From Bathynomus jamesi (taxonomy: Eukaryota; Arthropoda; Malacostraca; Isopoda; Cirolanidae): a stretch of 64,000 bases of DNA. Each line of letters opens with the position of its first letter. Positions within the stretch are counted from its first letter, which is position 1. This document shows positions 10,162 to 20,454 of this stretch, one piece after another. Under the pieces are notes generated by a model. It saw nothing but the letters and a program-made list of their open reading frames with translations. It was not told the origin of the DNA and made no database searches. The stretch is from assembly GCA_023014485.1 (NCBI GenBank), contig JAJOZX010000089.1:278501-342500 (forward strand), read 5' to 3'. The position numbers and the translations under genes are program-made.

Positions 10162-10495
10162 GTTCACGATTGAAAAGCTCGAGTCGGTAGAAATAAACCC
10201 TCGATTGGAAAAGCGTGTTTATAAACTTGTGTTTAATAATGTAGCTAACGATGAACTCTTTGTGCGTGCTTTTGATTGTATTCTAGACGTATTTAAAGAT
10301 GACTTACCAACCGGTTGTAAAGTGGGAACAAAAATAGTACTGAACGATATGAAAGCCCTTCATATCGAGTACAGGTTTCCCTATACTTTAAGCGGTGAAA
10401 TATTATTAAGCCGCATATACTGCGTAATGCAGAGCAATAATGATGTAATTGTAAACTCGATTAAGACCGAGTTTAGTATTTTGAAAAAAAAGTGA
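10151..10495 (+). CDS. Uncharacterised protein (114 aa)
   Basis: A short intact frame starting MLSEFTIEKLESVEIN within the last codons of the preceding gene and ending FSILKKK. It contains RVYKLVFNNVANDELFVRAF and a central KVGTKIVLNDMK segment. No membrane segment, cysteine cluster or known motif is seen. The 11-bp overlap with the upstream gene in another frame, and the conserved direction, argue that the pair is a real unit and not chance. It is the last candidate gene of the Polinton-side region before AT-rich DNA begins. No function is proposed. Confidence 0.55.
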   Translation: MLSEFTIEKLESVEINPRLEKRVYKLVFNNVANDELFVRAFDCILDVFKDDLPTGCKVGTKIVLNDMKALHIEYRFPYTLSGEILLSRIYCVMQSNNDVIVNSIKTEFSILKKK

Positions 10496-10790
10496 ATGTA
10501 TTTATATATATATTTTGCTTGACATTTCTCCTGTACTGATTATACGCATATTTCTATTGATTTGTTTATATATATATTTGCGTGATATTTCTCCTGTAGT
10601 TATGTACATATTTCTATTGAAGTGTATATTTCTCTTATTGAAATGTATATTTATTTTATATATATCCATAATTGTGTGTATATTTCCTGTACTGTTATAT
10701 GCATATTCCTCAATTGAAATGTATATTTATTTTCTATATATTTATAATAAACAGAATGATGCAATGTTGTTTTACTTAATTGTTATGCCT
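10496..10790. repeat. AT-rich degenerate direct repeats after the last Polinton-side gene
   Basis: Imperfect repeats with the pattern ATTTCTCCTGTA ... CATATTTCTATTGAA recur several times over roughly 270 bp. There is no supported gene; an apparent rightward frame here is made of these repeats. It may be the decayed end of the element, but no terminal inverted repeat can be matched because the left end is outside the window. Confidence 0.5.
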
Positions 10791-10844
10791 TCTAAACCTA
10801 CTACCGGTATTCTTTTAAGAAATATAATAATGTATACAGTGGTA

Positions 10845-11180
10845 TTGCGGTATCTGGCAACATTTAAGCCTTCTAAGCCAACTGGCTGATTAGGAGTCTA
10901 TAATAATGTATACAATATACTGTCTTCTAAAAAGGCGCTATCTGGCAACTCAAGCCATTTACAGCCAACTGGCTGATTAGGGCGATAATAATGTATACAA
11001 TATCTGCTAAAAAGAGGTATCTGGCAACTCAAGCCATTTACAGCCAACTGGCTGATTAGGAGTCTAAATAATGTATACAATGGTATCTGGCAACTCAGTC
11101 TTCGATTGGAATTAAATGAATACATGGCGCTATCTGGCAACTCAAGCCATTTACGCCAACTGGCTGATTAGGAGCCTATA
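10845..11180. repeat. Direct repeat cluster, TATCTGGCAACTCAAGCC type
   Basis: Five spaced copies of a motif beginning CTGGCAAC and usually continuing through CCATTTACAGCCAACTGG and CTGATTAGG occur between 10854 and 11175. Spacers contain AATAATGTATACAATA. Period is irregular (about 50-90 bp). The last copy runs into a TATAAAAC sequence. The cluster lies just upstream of the hAT remnant and may be its subterminal region. Confidence 0.8.
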
Positions 11181-11399
11181 AAACAACGCCTACTCGGCTG
11201 AAGTCTTAATGTGCACTTGGCTCCTGCCAGGTGAACACCTCTCCTCCTCCTTTCTCTCCTTTCTCTTGGGGGATAACGCCGCCTCCAAGTTTTCCTTGTT
11301 GCACCTGCAGGATCCCCCCTTTGGGGGGATTTTTTTTTCCTTTGCAACCCCCCACCCCTCCACCCCCTTTGCAACATTACATAATAACTTGCAACATTC

Positions 11400-11968
11400 T
11401 TGCACTCTCCCCTTTTGCGGCTATACTACTCGGGCTGATAGACGACGACATGCGAGAAAAGGCCAAGGAATTGTTGAGACAAGAGATACGCAGTCACATG
11501 GAGGGGGCCCAACGAAAGCGTATTGGAGATCCAATTGCCGTGAAACGCTGCCGAAGTGGTCCGGTTTCTCCGTCCAAGAAAATCGCTCTTTGGGAAAACC
11601 TTTCCGATTCAGAAGGTAGCGATCTCGACGATCACGTTCGTCCTATTCTAGTTGAAGAACCCCAAACGAGGTTCACTGTCCCAGACGTACGAGCGGAAGC
11701 AGCCCTGGACGCCTATTAGTCGCAACCTCGGATCGCTGGGGATAGGGATCCATTCATTTTCTGGCGAGAACATTCTGCTGATTTCCCGAAGATTGCCAAA
11801 GTTGCTGAGAAGTGCATGAGTTGCACCTCTGGATCAAGTGACTCTGAACGGCTTTTCTCGACGGCTGGAGATATTATCAGTGCGAAACGAGCCAACATCA
11901 CCCCGATCAACGCTGAGGAACAAATCACCCTCTCCAAAAATCTGAAGTTCCTCAATTTTGATTATTGA
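11400..11968 (+). pseudogene. hAT (ZBED-type) transposase, C-terminal half with internal stop
   Basis: In one frame the sequence reads through a Lys/Arg-rich linker (DDDMREKAKELLRQEIRS, KRCRSGPVSPSKKIALWENL), reaches a TAG at 11717-11719, and continues in the same frame with DPFIFWRENSADFPKIAKVA, SDSERLFSTAGDIISAKRAN and ITLSKNLKFLNFDY. This is the hAT C-terminal dimerisation domain. The catalytic region upstream is absent or unrecognisable; 11200-11400 is C-rich and T-rich with no domain. The sequence differs clearly from the hAT inside the polymerase, so it represents a second family. Confidence 0.85.
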
Positions 11969-12119
11969 GTGAACTGTTACATTGAGTTACACTTTTTTAA
12001 TTACATATTGTTTCCATTACATGACTTTTATTTTGTGAATTCCATTTCTTCAAATATATGTTTTGAATTACAGCACATGTGTCGAATTACATTCTTTGAA
12101 TCATGTTTTGATATTTTGA

Positions 12120-12196
12120 ACAGATATCGGTATCGGCCGATACTTTGCTTTAATTATCGGTATCGGTACCGATACTTTGGGAATACTATCGGTCCG
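12120..12196 (+). mobile_element. Subterminal region and right end of the ZBED-type hAT
   Basis: Clustered TATCGGTATCGG / CCGATA motifs lead to an end reading ACTATCGGTCCGCCCCTC, whose complement begins GGGGCGGACCGATAG, a typical hAT terminal layout. The left terminus was not found, so boundaries and target duplication are unproven. Confidence 0.5.
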
Positions 12197-12204
12197 CCCC
12201 TCAA

Positions 12205-13815
12205 TTAATAGCGTACCTCTCTCTCCTCCTTTCCAGTGAATATAGGTTTAATTCGTTTAACCTTTCCCAGTAATTTAGTTCTTTGCACCCATTGATCTTG
12301 GCTGTGAAGCTTCTCTGAATCCCTTCTAGCTGTCTAATGTCTTCTTTTTTATATGGGGATGTTAGGACCGAGCTGTATGGGTATGATGAGTGTTTTCAAT
12401 AGAGGAATCATTATATTCCTATCCGTTCGTTTAAAGGTTCTCAGTATCTGCCCAGTTATTCTCTTTGCTCTGTTTACTGCTATCTTATTTTGTGTTTCAA
12501 ATTTCGCATCATCAGTCATTACAACTAAATCTTTTGCTTTAGAATTTCTCTGAATTTCCTGTCCATTTGGGGTATAGTATTCCATGGATTTTAGGTCCTT
12601 CCTTTCCTGTACCTTAACAGTTGAAATTTCTCCATATTAAATTCCATATTGGTCTTCCGACCAGTTGTTGTAGATTTCTGTTCATGTCTGTTTGTAGAGA
12701 TCCTATATCCTCTGGGTTTATTTTTCTGCTAATCTTTGTCATCGGCAAAAGATATTACTGTGCTGTCTCTGGTAACGTCCTCATCTATGTCAGTTAGCAT
12801 GATTATGAAGAGTAGTGGAGCTAATAATGTTCCTTGTGGTACTGAACTGAGGACCTCTGATTCTGATGAAGATATTCCTTCAACTGTAACGACTTGCCGC
12901 CGCTCACTAAGGAAATTTTGCTGGTAAACCCCCGTTTGCGATGCTTCGATTTGCAATTCTTCACTATAAATAACGCTATGGAAAAATTACCACCACTCTT
13001 CTATTTGAGGTCTGAAGTCTCCCGCTAGAACGATTGTCCGATCCGAAAATATGTCCGAAAAAATCATTTTTCAACCCAGTCGTCTGACCCAGGAACTGAC
13101 CAACGAGGAGCTCATCCAGTTGGAGGCGGCGGCGCAAGAAGTGGAGCCTGTGAAGACTGGATGTGAAGACCCTTCGCAATGTTTTTGGCCACTTCGAGAC
13201 TGCGATGTCGATCTTAGAGGAGCACGATCCCAACTGCACGAGAAATGCCGACGTGCGCAGGAAAGTTGAACAAGCTGTCAAGTGCTACAGGGAAACCTAC
13301 CTGGCGAAGAGGAAGAAAGCACAGCAGACGAACATCACCATCAAGCCCATACAGCCGCCACCATCGCCACACTCAGAGCCACAGCAGTCCACCTCGGGGT
13401 TCCAACACCTTTGACGCCTTGAGCCAATCACTGCAGTTTAACCTCCTGATGACGACTGGACCGGCCTTCTGGACTTTACTTTGTTCTTTTAATGTAACAT
13501 AGCGATCTGTTTTCCAGGAACGCATTCCAATCGCAAACCATGGTTTTACCTGTATATCCATTTCCCTACTTTTCCTGTTATTCCCATATATTTAAATTTA
13601 ATTATTATGATTTCATGGTCACACTTGTTGAGCTTGTTTCATTACTTTCAAGTGCATCAATAATGTTGTTGTAGTGTTCCATTAGATTGATAGACATGAT
13701 CTGCCTGACCGGAATCCATGTTGGTTATCATTTAATTTTTTCCGAGTTTCCAGAGAGCCATAGACTTTCCCTCTAACTATTCTTTCAAATATTTTGGCGA
13801 GATGAGATGCAAGCG
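12205..13815 (-). pseudogene. Jockey-like LINE reverse transcriptase relic, interrupted
   Basis: Reading leftward from 13815: the start of the reverse transcriptase (LASHLAKIFERIVRG, LNDNQHGFRSGRS), decayed finger/palm sequence to about 13490, a foreign insert, then from 12956 the palm (SSVPQGTLLAPLLFIIM, VISFADD with the catalytic Asp pair) and the connection region (YYTPNGQEIQRNSKAKDLVV, then NRAKRITGQILRTFKRTDRN). Several stops and frame changes are present. The closest relative in this window is the fragment at 51.3-52.1 kb. No endonuclease domain is present, so the copy is 5'-truncated. Confidence 0.82.
12990..13445 (+). pseudogene. Tigger/pogo-type transposase C-terminus inserted in the LINE
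   Basis: Two overlapping frames give FQPSRLTQELTNEELIQLEA then, after a shift near 13160, AMSILEEHDPNCTRN, DVRRKVEQAVKCYRETYLAK and KKAQQTNITI. The pattern of an acidic ELTNEEL stretch followed by LEExDPN and CYRExYxxKK is what I know from the C-terminal tail of Tigger/pogo (CENP-B-like) transposases. The catalytic domain is absent. It is on the opposite strand to the LINE and interrupts its palm region, so it arrived later. Exact ends were not resolved. Confidence 0.62.
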
Positions 13816-13903
13816 ACACTATATATTATATATGAACGGTCATTGTATTAATATTTGTCATATGGACTATAGTCTGCCAATAAACCTTTTCATTTTCATT
13901 CAT

Positions 13904-13936
<33 letters not shown>

Positions 13937-13960
<24 letters not shown>

Positions 13961-15178
13961 TTACAAGGAAAAGAAGTACCTCAAAAGGCCTTGCGGCCCA
14001 TACCGAGGAGGTACCAATGGCAACGGGTGCCAGGGAAAAAAGTTTATTTTTCTTTCAACTATCCTAGCAGTAGTAGAAAACTGGATAGAAAAGTAGAAGG
14101 CTCTCTCCCCACCCTCCGCTCCCTCCCTCCCTGCCAGAGGCAGGTACGGAAAAAGGTTGAAGAAAATACCTTGACCCTGGAAAAGTAGCCAAGGAAATTT
14201 TACAGGAAAGTGGAGAATATATAAATAGCTCTATATTTAGCTTGCTCACAGAGACACCGTGCAAGCGAACTCCTACAGAGTTTTCTTATGTTTTAGTCTT
14301 AAACTATGCGAGTATTCAGTACTTTGTCTAGCCTATTTTTAAACACATTTACACTTTGACTGGAAACAACCTCTGAGGGAAGTTGGTTCCAGATATTAAC
14401 TATTTTATAGGAAAAGAAATTTCCGCAGACTGAGGTCCTAAATGTCTTTACACACTCAAATAGTGTGCAAGATTTCGTCTACCCTTTTCTTGAACTGATC
14501 CACAGAGGAACTGTTCACAACTTCCGAAGGTAACCTGTTCCATGTGTCACAGATCTTATACGTAAAGTAATTCCCACACACACTAGTCCTAAACCGTTTC
14601 AAATCCAACTTCCAACCGTTGTTGCGAGTTGGGTTATCATTTAAACTAAACATACTTCTAAAATCGACATCGTTGAACCCGCGTAAGAGCTTGAAAACCT
14701 CGATCAGTTGACCGCGCAGCCTCCGAGTTTCAAGCGAAAACAAGTTCAGGGCGCGTAACCGTCGATTGTAGCCCATATGCCTAACGGAAGGGATTAACTT
14801 TGTGGCCCTCGCCTGCACTCGCTCCAGCCTCTCAATATCTTTCCTGAGGGCGGGCGACCAGAACTGCACAGCATACTCCAGGTGCGGCCGAACAAGGGAA
14901 TTGTACAGTGAGAGCACAATCTCCTTGTTCCGAAACTGAAATTGCCTCCTGATATAACCCAATAGTTTCTGGGCTTTCTTTTCCACCTCTACACACTGTT
15001 TCGTAAACTTAAGATCGCTGCTAATTAGCACACCCAAGTCCTTTTCTAAATCAGTCACCTCGATATTACTACCCAACATCGAGTAGTCCGACTTGGGATT
15101 GGCGTAGCCAATGTGCATCACTTTGCATTTACCCAAGTTAAACGGCATTTGCCATTTTTCGGACCACTCTCCTATCCT

Positions 15179-15181
<3 letters not shown>
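13937..15181 (-). mobile_element. CR1 (GA-tailed family), copy A, 5'-truncated
   Basis: On the minus strand the copy starts inside ORF2 (NLGKCKVMHIGYANPKSDYS) and runs through the thumb and C-terminal region (VRPHLEYAVQFWSP, KDIERLERVQARATK, TSVCGNYFTYKICDTWNRLP, FKKRVDEILHTI, stop at 14456). A 3' UTR of about 500 bp ends CTTTTCCTTGTAAC and a (TC)n tail (GA on the plus strand, 13937-13958). The 230-codon remnant is open but lacks the FADD palm motif. Its 5' truncation point coincides with the (GA)n tail of copy B. Confidence 0.9.
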
Positions 15182-15220
<39 letters not shown>

Positions 15221-16368
15221 ACAAGGAAAAGAAGTACCTCAAAAGGCCTTGCGGCCCATACCGAGGAGGTACCAATGGCAACGGGTGCCAGGGAAAATTT
15301 TCTATACACTCAAATAGTGTGCAAGATTTGGTCTAACCTTTTCTTTACCTGATCCACAGAGGAACTGTTCACAACTTCTGAAGGTAACCTGTTCCACGTG
15401 TCACAGATCTTATAGGTAAAGTAATTCCCACACACACTAGTCCTAAACCGTTTCAAATCCAACTTCCAACCATTGTTGCGAGTTGGGTTATCATTTAAAC
15501 TAAACATGCTTCTAAAATCGACATCGTTGAACCCGCGTAAGAGCTTGAAAACTTCGATCAGTTGACCGCGCAGCCTCAGTTTCCAGCGAAAACAAGTTCA
15601 GGGCGCGTAACCGTCGATTGTAGCCCATATGCCTAACGGAAGGGATTAACTTTGTGGCCCTCGCCTGCACTCGCTCCAGCCTCTCAATATCTTTCCTGAG
15701 GGTGGGCGACCAGAACTGCACAGCATACTCCAGGTGCGGCCGAACCAAGGAATTGTACAGAGAGAGCACAATCTCCTTGTTCCGAAACTGAAATTGCCTC
15801 CTGATATAACCCAACAGCTTCTGGGCTTTCTTTTCCACCTCTACGCACTGTTTGGTAAACTTAAGGTCGCTGCTAATTAGCACACCCAAGTCCTTTTCCA
15901 AATCAGTCGCCTCGTTATTACTCCCCAACATCGAGTAGTCCGACTTGGGATTGGCATAGCCAATGTGCAGCACTTTGCTTTTACCCAAGTTAAACGGCAA
16001 TTGCCATTTTTCGGACCACTCTCCTATCCTACCTAGGTCCGCACGCAGTTGCTCGATCGCTTCGGGCGTCCCAACATTGGCCCCAAGCTTGGTGTCATCA
16101 GCGAATTTGACGATCCGACTGACGATGCCACCGACTATATCATTTATGTAAATGATAAACAACAGTGGCCCCAAAACGGAACCCTGAGGAACCCCACTAG
16201 TAACCGAGGCCCAACCCGAACTGGCCCCTTTAATTACAACCCTCTGCCGCCTATTCTTCAGCCAGTTTTCAATCCACCGACCTACTTCCCCACCAATACC
16301 CAGCGCGCGCACTCTTATCGTACTCACTCAACATGACGTGGAAAAACTCGAGCAAGTTGGTGAGACAC

Positions 16369-16371
<3 letters not shown>
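15182..16371 (-). mobile_element. CR1 (GA-tailed family), copy B, short 3' UTR form
   Basis: The tail (GA)n is at 15182-15218, followed by the same 85-bp terminal segment as copy A. The sequence then jumps directly to the end of ORF2 (TACACTCAAATAGTG near 15304), omitting about 420 bp of 3' UTR. ORF2 sequence continues to 16327 and includes GVPQGSVLGPLLFIIYINDI and KFADDTKLGANVG with the catalytic Asp pair. A single-base loss near 15575 breaks the frame (SLETEAARSTD). The 5' end abuts another (GA)n tract at 16372-16398. Confidence 0.9.
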
Positions 16372-16399
<28 letters not shown>

Positions 16400-16498
16400 A
16401 CCGGAAATTCCTTTTGTGCCTGGTTTATATTGCCTTGTTTACTTTTACAAACCGAATGAGAATGTTGAAGAAAGAATTTCCGGTATCTATCTATCTAT

Positions 16499-16579
<81 letters not shown>

Positions 16580-16584
16580 GCCGG
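16372..16584. repeat. (GA)n tract and (TA)n microsatellites
   Basis: A GA run at 16372-16398 borders CR1 copy B. A unique 90-bp stretch follows, then (CTAT)n and a long imperfect (TA)n at 16487-16580. Apparent short reading frames here are translated microsatellite. Confidence 0.9.
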
Positions 16585-16974
16585 GTGGAAATTTTATATT
16601 GAAAAGGTAGATATTGTGAGGGGTTTGAATGGAACACAGGAAGACCCCTCTTAAATTATTTTCGCTGTTTAAAGCCTTCTACCCCTGGCACAATTTTTCA
16701 CTTTTTGACCTATATTGAAGAATATTCCATTTATACGAGACTTGCTCTACATTCAGGTTTTTCATGACAAATTTTTATTAACGTATAATATTTTATTTAA
16801 TAATGTACAGTATTAGGAAAATTAATTAAGTACAATAATATATTCAGAAGAAAAAAATTAGAGGCATAATAAATGTGCTAAAAATTCAATTCACTTTTTC
16901 ATTGTTCCTTATCACATCAAAAGGGAAGAAATTTTCAATATCATTATGAAATTTTATTTCATGTTTCTTACTCA
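16585..16974. other. AT-rich DNA upstream of a mariner-type fragment
   Basis: No gene recognised. The matching left terminus of the downstream transposase fragment was searched for as GAGGGTGTCCCCATAAG and not seen here, so the transposon is 5'-truncated or this is a foreign insert. Confidence 0.4.
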
Positions 16975-17658
16975 TTGCAATGGGCCTTCCAATCAAACTT
17001 TGGCAGTGAATGGGCTACGGAACAATATGCTCGGGATACCAATTTCCCGTCCACCATTCTGTTCAGTGACGAGGTTGTTTTTTATGGAAATGGTGAGGTA
17101 AATCGACAGAACACCCGCTACTGGTCTCAAAACAACCCTCACTGGTATACCCCTTCATAGGAACAAGGTGCATCTCGGGTGATGGTATGGTGTGGTATTT
17201 GGAAGGATCGCATCATAGGTCCCCTCTTTTTCGATGAACATGTCACTGGAGGCACCTACCTACGTATGCTCAACGAAAAAGCATTTCCCAGTGTCTTGAA
17301 CGAAGAAGGAAATTTCCCAACATGGTTCCAGCAAGACGGCGCTCCTGCACATTACAGCACCCAAGTAAGGGAATACCTGTACCAATAATTCCCTGGTCAT
17401 TGGATAGGACGTCGAGGGCCTGCGGAATGGCCAGCTAGAAGCCCGGATCTCACGCCACTAGATTTTTATCTCTGGGGCCACTTGAAAGCGCTGGTATACG
17501 CAGAGAAAATTAGGAGTGTTGAACATTTGCGGCAGCGCGTTATTGGGGCATGTAACACTATTACTCCTGACATCATTCACCGTGTGCTTGCTGACTGGGT
17601 ATCACGTCTGAATTTGTGTATTAGAAACAATGGTGGACATATTGAGCACGTTTTGTAA
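16975..17658 (+). pseudogene. Tc1/mariner-superfamily transposase (DUF4817-associated type), C-terminal two thirds
   Basis: One reading frame with two nonsense codons (TAG 17158-17160, TAA 17386-17388) ends at TAA 17656-17658. The DDE residues are visible: Asp in LFSDEVVF, Asp in FQQDGAPAHY and Asp in ARSPDLTPLDFYLWG, with 36 positions between the last two. The tail reads RLNLCIRNNGGHIEHVL. This pattern belongs to the IS630/Tc1/mariner superfamily. The N-terminal helix-turn-helix region is missing. A likely right terminus (GGGGACACCCTC) lies at 17714-17725 in a (TA)n run. Confidence 0.85.
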
Positions 17659-17722
17659 ATAAAAGCTTTTGTTTTGCCTTTTTTTATTAGTTTTCCTATG
17701 ATGCCGGACTTATGGGGACACC

Positions 17723-17723
<1 letters not shown>

Positions 17724-17780
<57 letters not shown>

Positions 17781-17990
17781 CGACAGAATATATAAACTTT
17801 AAACAATTTTAATACATTTGTCATTAACAATAACACTAATATGAACAAATAATAAAAAATTGACAATGAAAAGATTGCAAGCGAAAATTTTTGTCATGGA
17901 TATATATATATATATAATATATATATATATATGCCCCCCCCCCCCCCACCCCCCCCCCCCCCCCCCCCGTTCCTCCTCCACCCAGCCTCC
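17724..17990. repeat. (TA)n tracts and a C-homopolymer block
   Basis: (TA)n at 17726-17778 and 17900-17932 flank a short AT-rich spacer. From 17934 comes a block of thirteen or more C, one A, then about twenty C. The G-rich strand could form a quadruplex. No gene. Confidence 0.9.
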
Positions 17991-18083
17991 AAGAAAATAT
18001 ATTTGACGGGGCTACACAAATAAATTTTATACAATCGAAAAGTATTTTTGCAGAAGTTTCAAAATATTGTCTTTCTTCATATA

Positions 18084-18735
18084 CAGGGTGTTTCAGGAGG
18101 AAAGGTAAATACTTCGGGAGGTGATAGTATCGGTCATTGTGAGAAAAAAAGTTCATATGAACACGTGTCTAATTCTGAATGGTTACGGAGATAGAGCTGT
18201 TTGAATCTGATGCGCGCGCAGCTCTTCCTCCCCCCGCGGTGGTCCCATTCAATGGCCACCAAGGTCTCCAGACCTTTCTCCTTTAGATTATTGTTTGTTG
18301 GGGTGGATGAAAAGTCAAGTTTACAAAAGAAAGGTGGATACACGAGACGAATTGCTCGCTCGCATTTTGGATGCTGCTGCCCGCATAAAGGAACGTCAAG
18401 ATTAACTCAGACGAACAACACGCGATCTTCGCACACAAGTTGCAAAGTGCATCGAGGTTGACAGTGGGATTTTCGAAAACGTATTGTAAACTAGCAAATT
18501 TGTCATTTCTGTATCTGATACCATTCAAAATGCCAATATTTAAACATTAAATGTTAGAAACAGTAATTGGTTTCTCTTTCTTGATTACCATTAACAATGC
18601 TTTTGTATTTGTAGATTCAAACAGCTCTATCTCCGTAACCATTCAGAATTAGACATGTTCATATGAACTTTTTTTCTCACAATGACCGATACTATCACCT
18701 CCCGAAGTATTGACCTTTCCTCCTGAAACACCGTG
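18084..18735 (+). mobile_element. Internally deleted mariner-type element (derivative of the 52-kb family)
   Basis: The ends match the element at 52144-53653. The left terminus (CAGGGTGTTTCAGGAGGAAA) and about 125 bp of terminal inverted repeat are nearly identical, and the right half matches its 3' coding end and right terminus. The junction lies near 18234, where CTCTTCCTCCCC meets CCGCGGTGGTCCC, removing about 870 bp of transposase. It retains only SPDLS-region to C-terminus fragments with stops. It is a non-autonomous derivative that could be mobilised in trans. Confidence 0.92.
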
Positions 18736-18740
18736 TGTGT

Positions 18741-18780
<40 letters not shown>
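18736..18780. repeat. (TG)n microsatellite
   Basis: A GTGTGTGTGG block then about 18 TG units directly abut the right end of the deleted mariner element. Confidence 0.9.
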
Positions 18781-18782
<2 letters not shown>

Positions 18783-19104
18783 AAATACACTTTTTCTAAA
18801 TATATAAATAGGAAAGTTTGGGTATAAAACTTCAGAAAAATAATTTGAAATTATCAAAAACTTGTAAAGAATTCTAACTTTGGACATTAACTAAAACTTG
18901 AAGGTAAAATGAAGGCTTTTAGTTTTTATTTTTTTTTTAAACAAAATCAGTAAATTAATTGGTCATTAAAACAGATATACAATTTGATTTTTATCTTTTT
19001 AAACTTTGGTATTTACTTTTCTTTTTAAGTTTTTAACACACACACACCGTAGATCAACGGAACCTCACACCAACAGCTTACTATACATAAATTATGCAAA
19101 GTAT

Positions 19105-19180
19105 AGGGTGGTGATCCAATTAAAACGTACTGCAGTACAATATTATTTTCTAGGTTGCGTTTTAAGTGGATCACCCTGTA
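19105..19180. mobile_element. Very short MITE-like inverted repeat
   Basis: AGGGTGGTGATCCAATTAAA on the left is mirrored by GTTTTAAGTGGATCACCCTG on the right, with about 30 bp between and TA at both borders. The terminus CAGGGTGATCC is Tc1/mariner-like. No coding capacity. The surrounding 18781-20150 holds no other recognisable gene. Confidence 0.6.
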
Positions 19181-19754
19181 TTAATAACTTCATTGTTTAT
19201 AAGGACATACGTCTTTGTATAGTGCAAAAAGGGGGAGGGGATTATTAGGGGTGCCACGTTCAATTCCGTTTGGTACTGTGTACAATCGTTAACGTTTCAT
19301 CGAAGAAATTCCACTGTTTATGAGAGAACAAGGTATGAACGGATGGTGTGAAATCGTAGACACGTTTCAGTCAAGAATCTCGAAGGAGCAAATGTTCAAA
19401 TTCACCTATTACCAATTCATGACATTCTCATTCTCATCCGCGGATTTCCCGTCCTCGTTCACCACATTAGTTTATATGAAGTTCGGTTTGATGAAATTCC
19501 GTGTGGGAATATTTACTGTCGTTTAGGTGCTTTACAGCGAATGGGAGCGAGTGACTGTTTCTCAAAAGAAAAAAAAACTTTTCTCAAATGTGGATTTCTC
19601 ATTTTGTACATTCTCAATTGCGGACCACGAATGGGGATGGGAATGAATGAGAGTAAAGGGGAAGTAATCGATTCATTCGTGCTGAAACGTGTTTTCAAAT
19701 GGAAAGTAATTTTAATACCTAATTCAGTGTTAACGAATCATTACCTAACCTTTT

Positions 19755-19825
19755 CATGGTTTCGAACGACGGCTCAGGATCGACCCATCTAATATACAGT
19801 GTGTGTGTGTGTGTGTGTGTGTGTA
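19755..19825 (-). mobile_element. Short LINE 3'-end remnant with (TG)n
   Basis: About 35 bp (GGTTTCGAACGACGG then CTCAGGATCG) match the 3' extremity of the LINE at 56.2 kb, and both lie beside a (TG)n run. This looks like an extremely 5'-truncated copy. Confidence 0.45.
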
Positions 19826-20149
19826 AACTTTTTTCGAGTTGACACCAATCAGCGTATATTTACATTTTGTTGAATAGCGAGTCATTCAAGCACTTTTTAC
19901 CCCATTGTGACGCTCGTGGGAAAGATATTGTTCCTAATGTGGGAATTAAAGCCATTCTCCACTCTTAACGCCCCCCGGAGGATGCGAGTAAAATGAGCAA
20001 CAGGTTGCGAAGAGGCAAAACATAAATGGGAGAAAAAATGCAAATGAAGTTAAAAAAATGGATTAGGTTAGGTAGATTAGAGGTCAGGTTAATATCCCTA
20101 ATAATTTTACCATTAACTACTTATTTTATTACCTAATACGAGTGAATCG

Positions 20150-20227
20150 TTTGAAGAGGTGGGTCGCCGAGCTACCCCCGCGACCAGAATTTGGGTCGCA
20201 GCCTAAAAAGGTTAAGAACCACTGGTG
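20150..20227. mobile_element. hAT-type terminus
   Basis: The complement starts CAGTGGTTCTTAACCTTTTT and continues with GCGACCCAAATTCTGGTCGC, a layout I know from Charlie-like hAT elements. The opposite end was not located in 19.2-20.1 kb, so only one terminus is claimed. Confidence 0.55.
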
Positions 20228-20454
20228 TAGATATTTCTTTGACGTCAAAGGAAAATATTACATTTCTAATGGCGTACATTAAGAAAAAGTAAACTTCGCT
20301 AATTTCTAAGTTTTATTCATCCTGATAAAGGAAATTCAATTTACTCCTTTAAGAGTGTAATATTTTAGTATGAAGTCAAAGAAATAACTATCTTAAATTG
20401 ATGTCAGGTAAGATACCTAAATTAAATGTTTCGAACATTTTCTTTTACGAGAGA

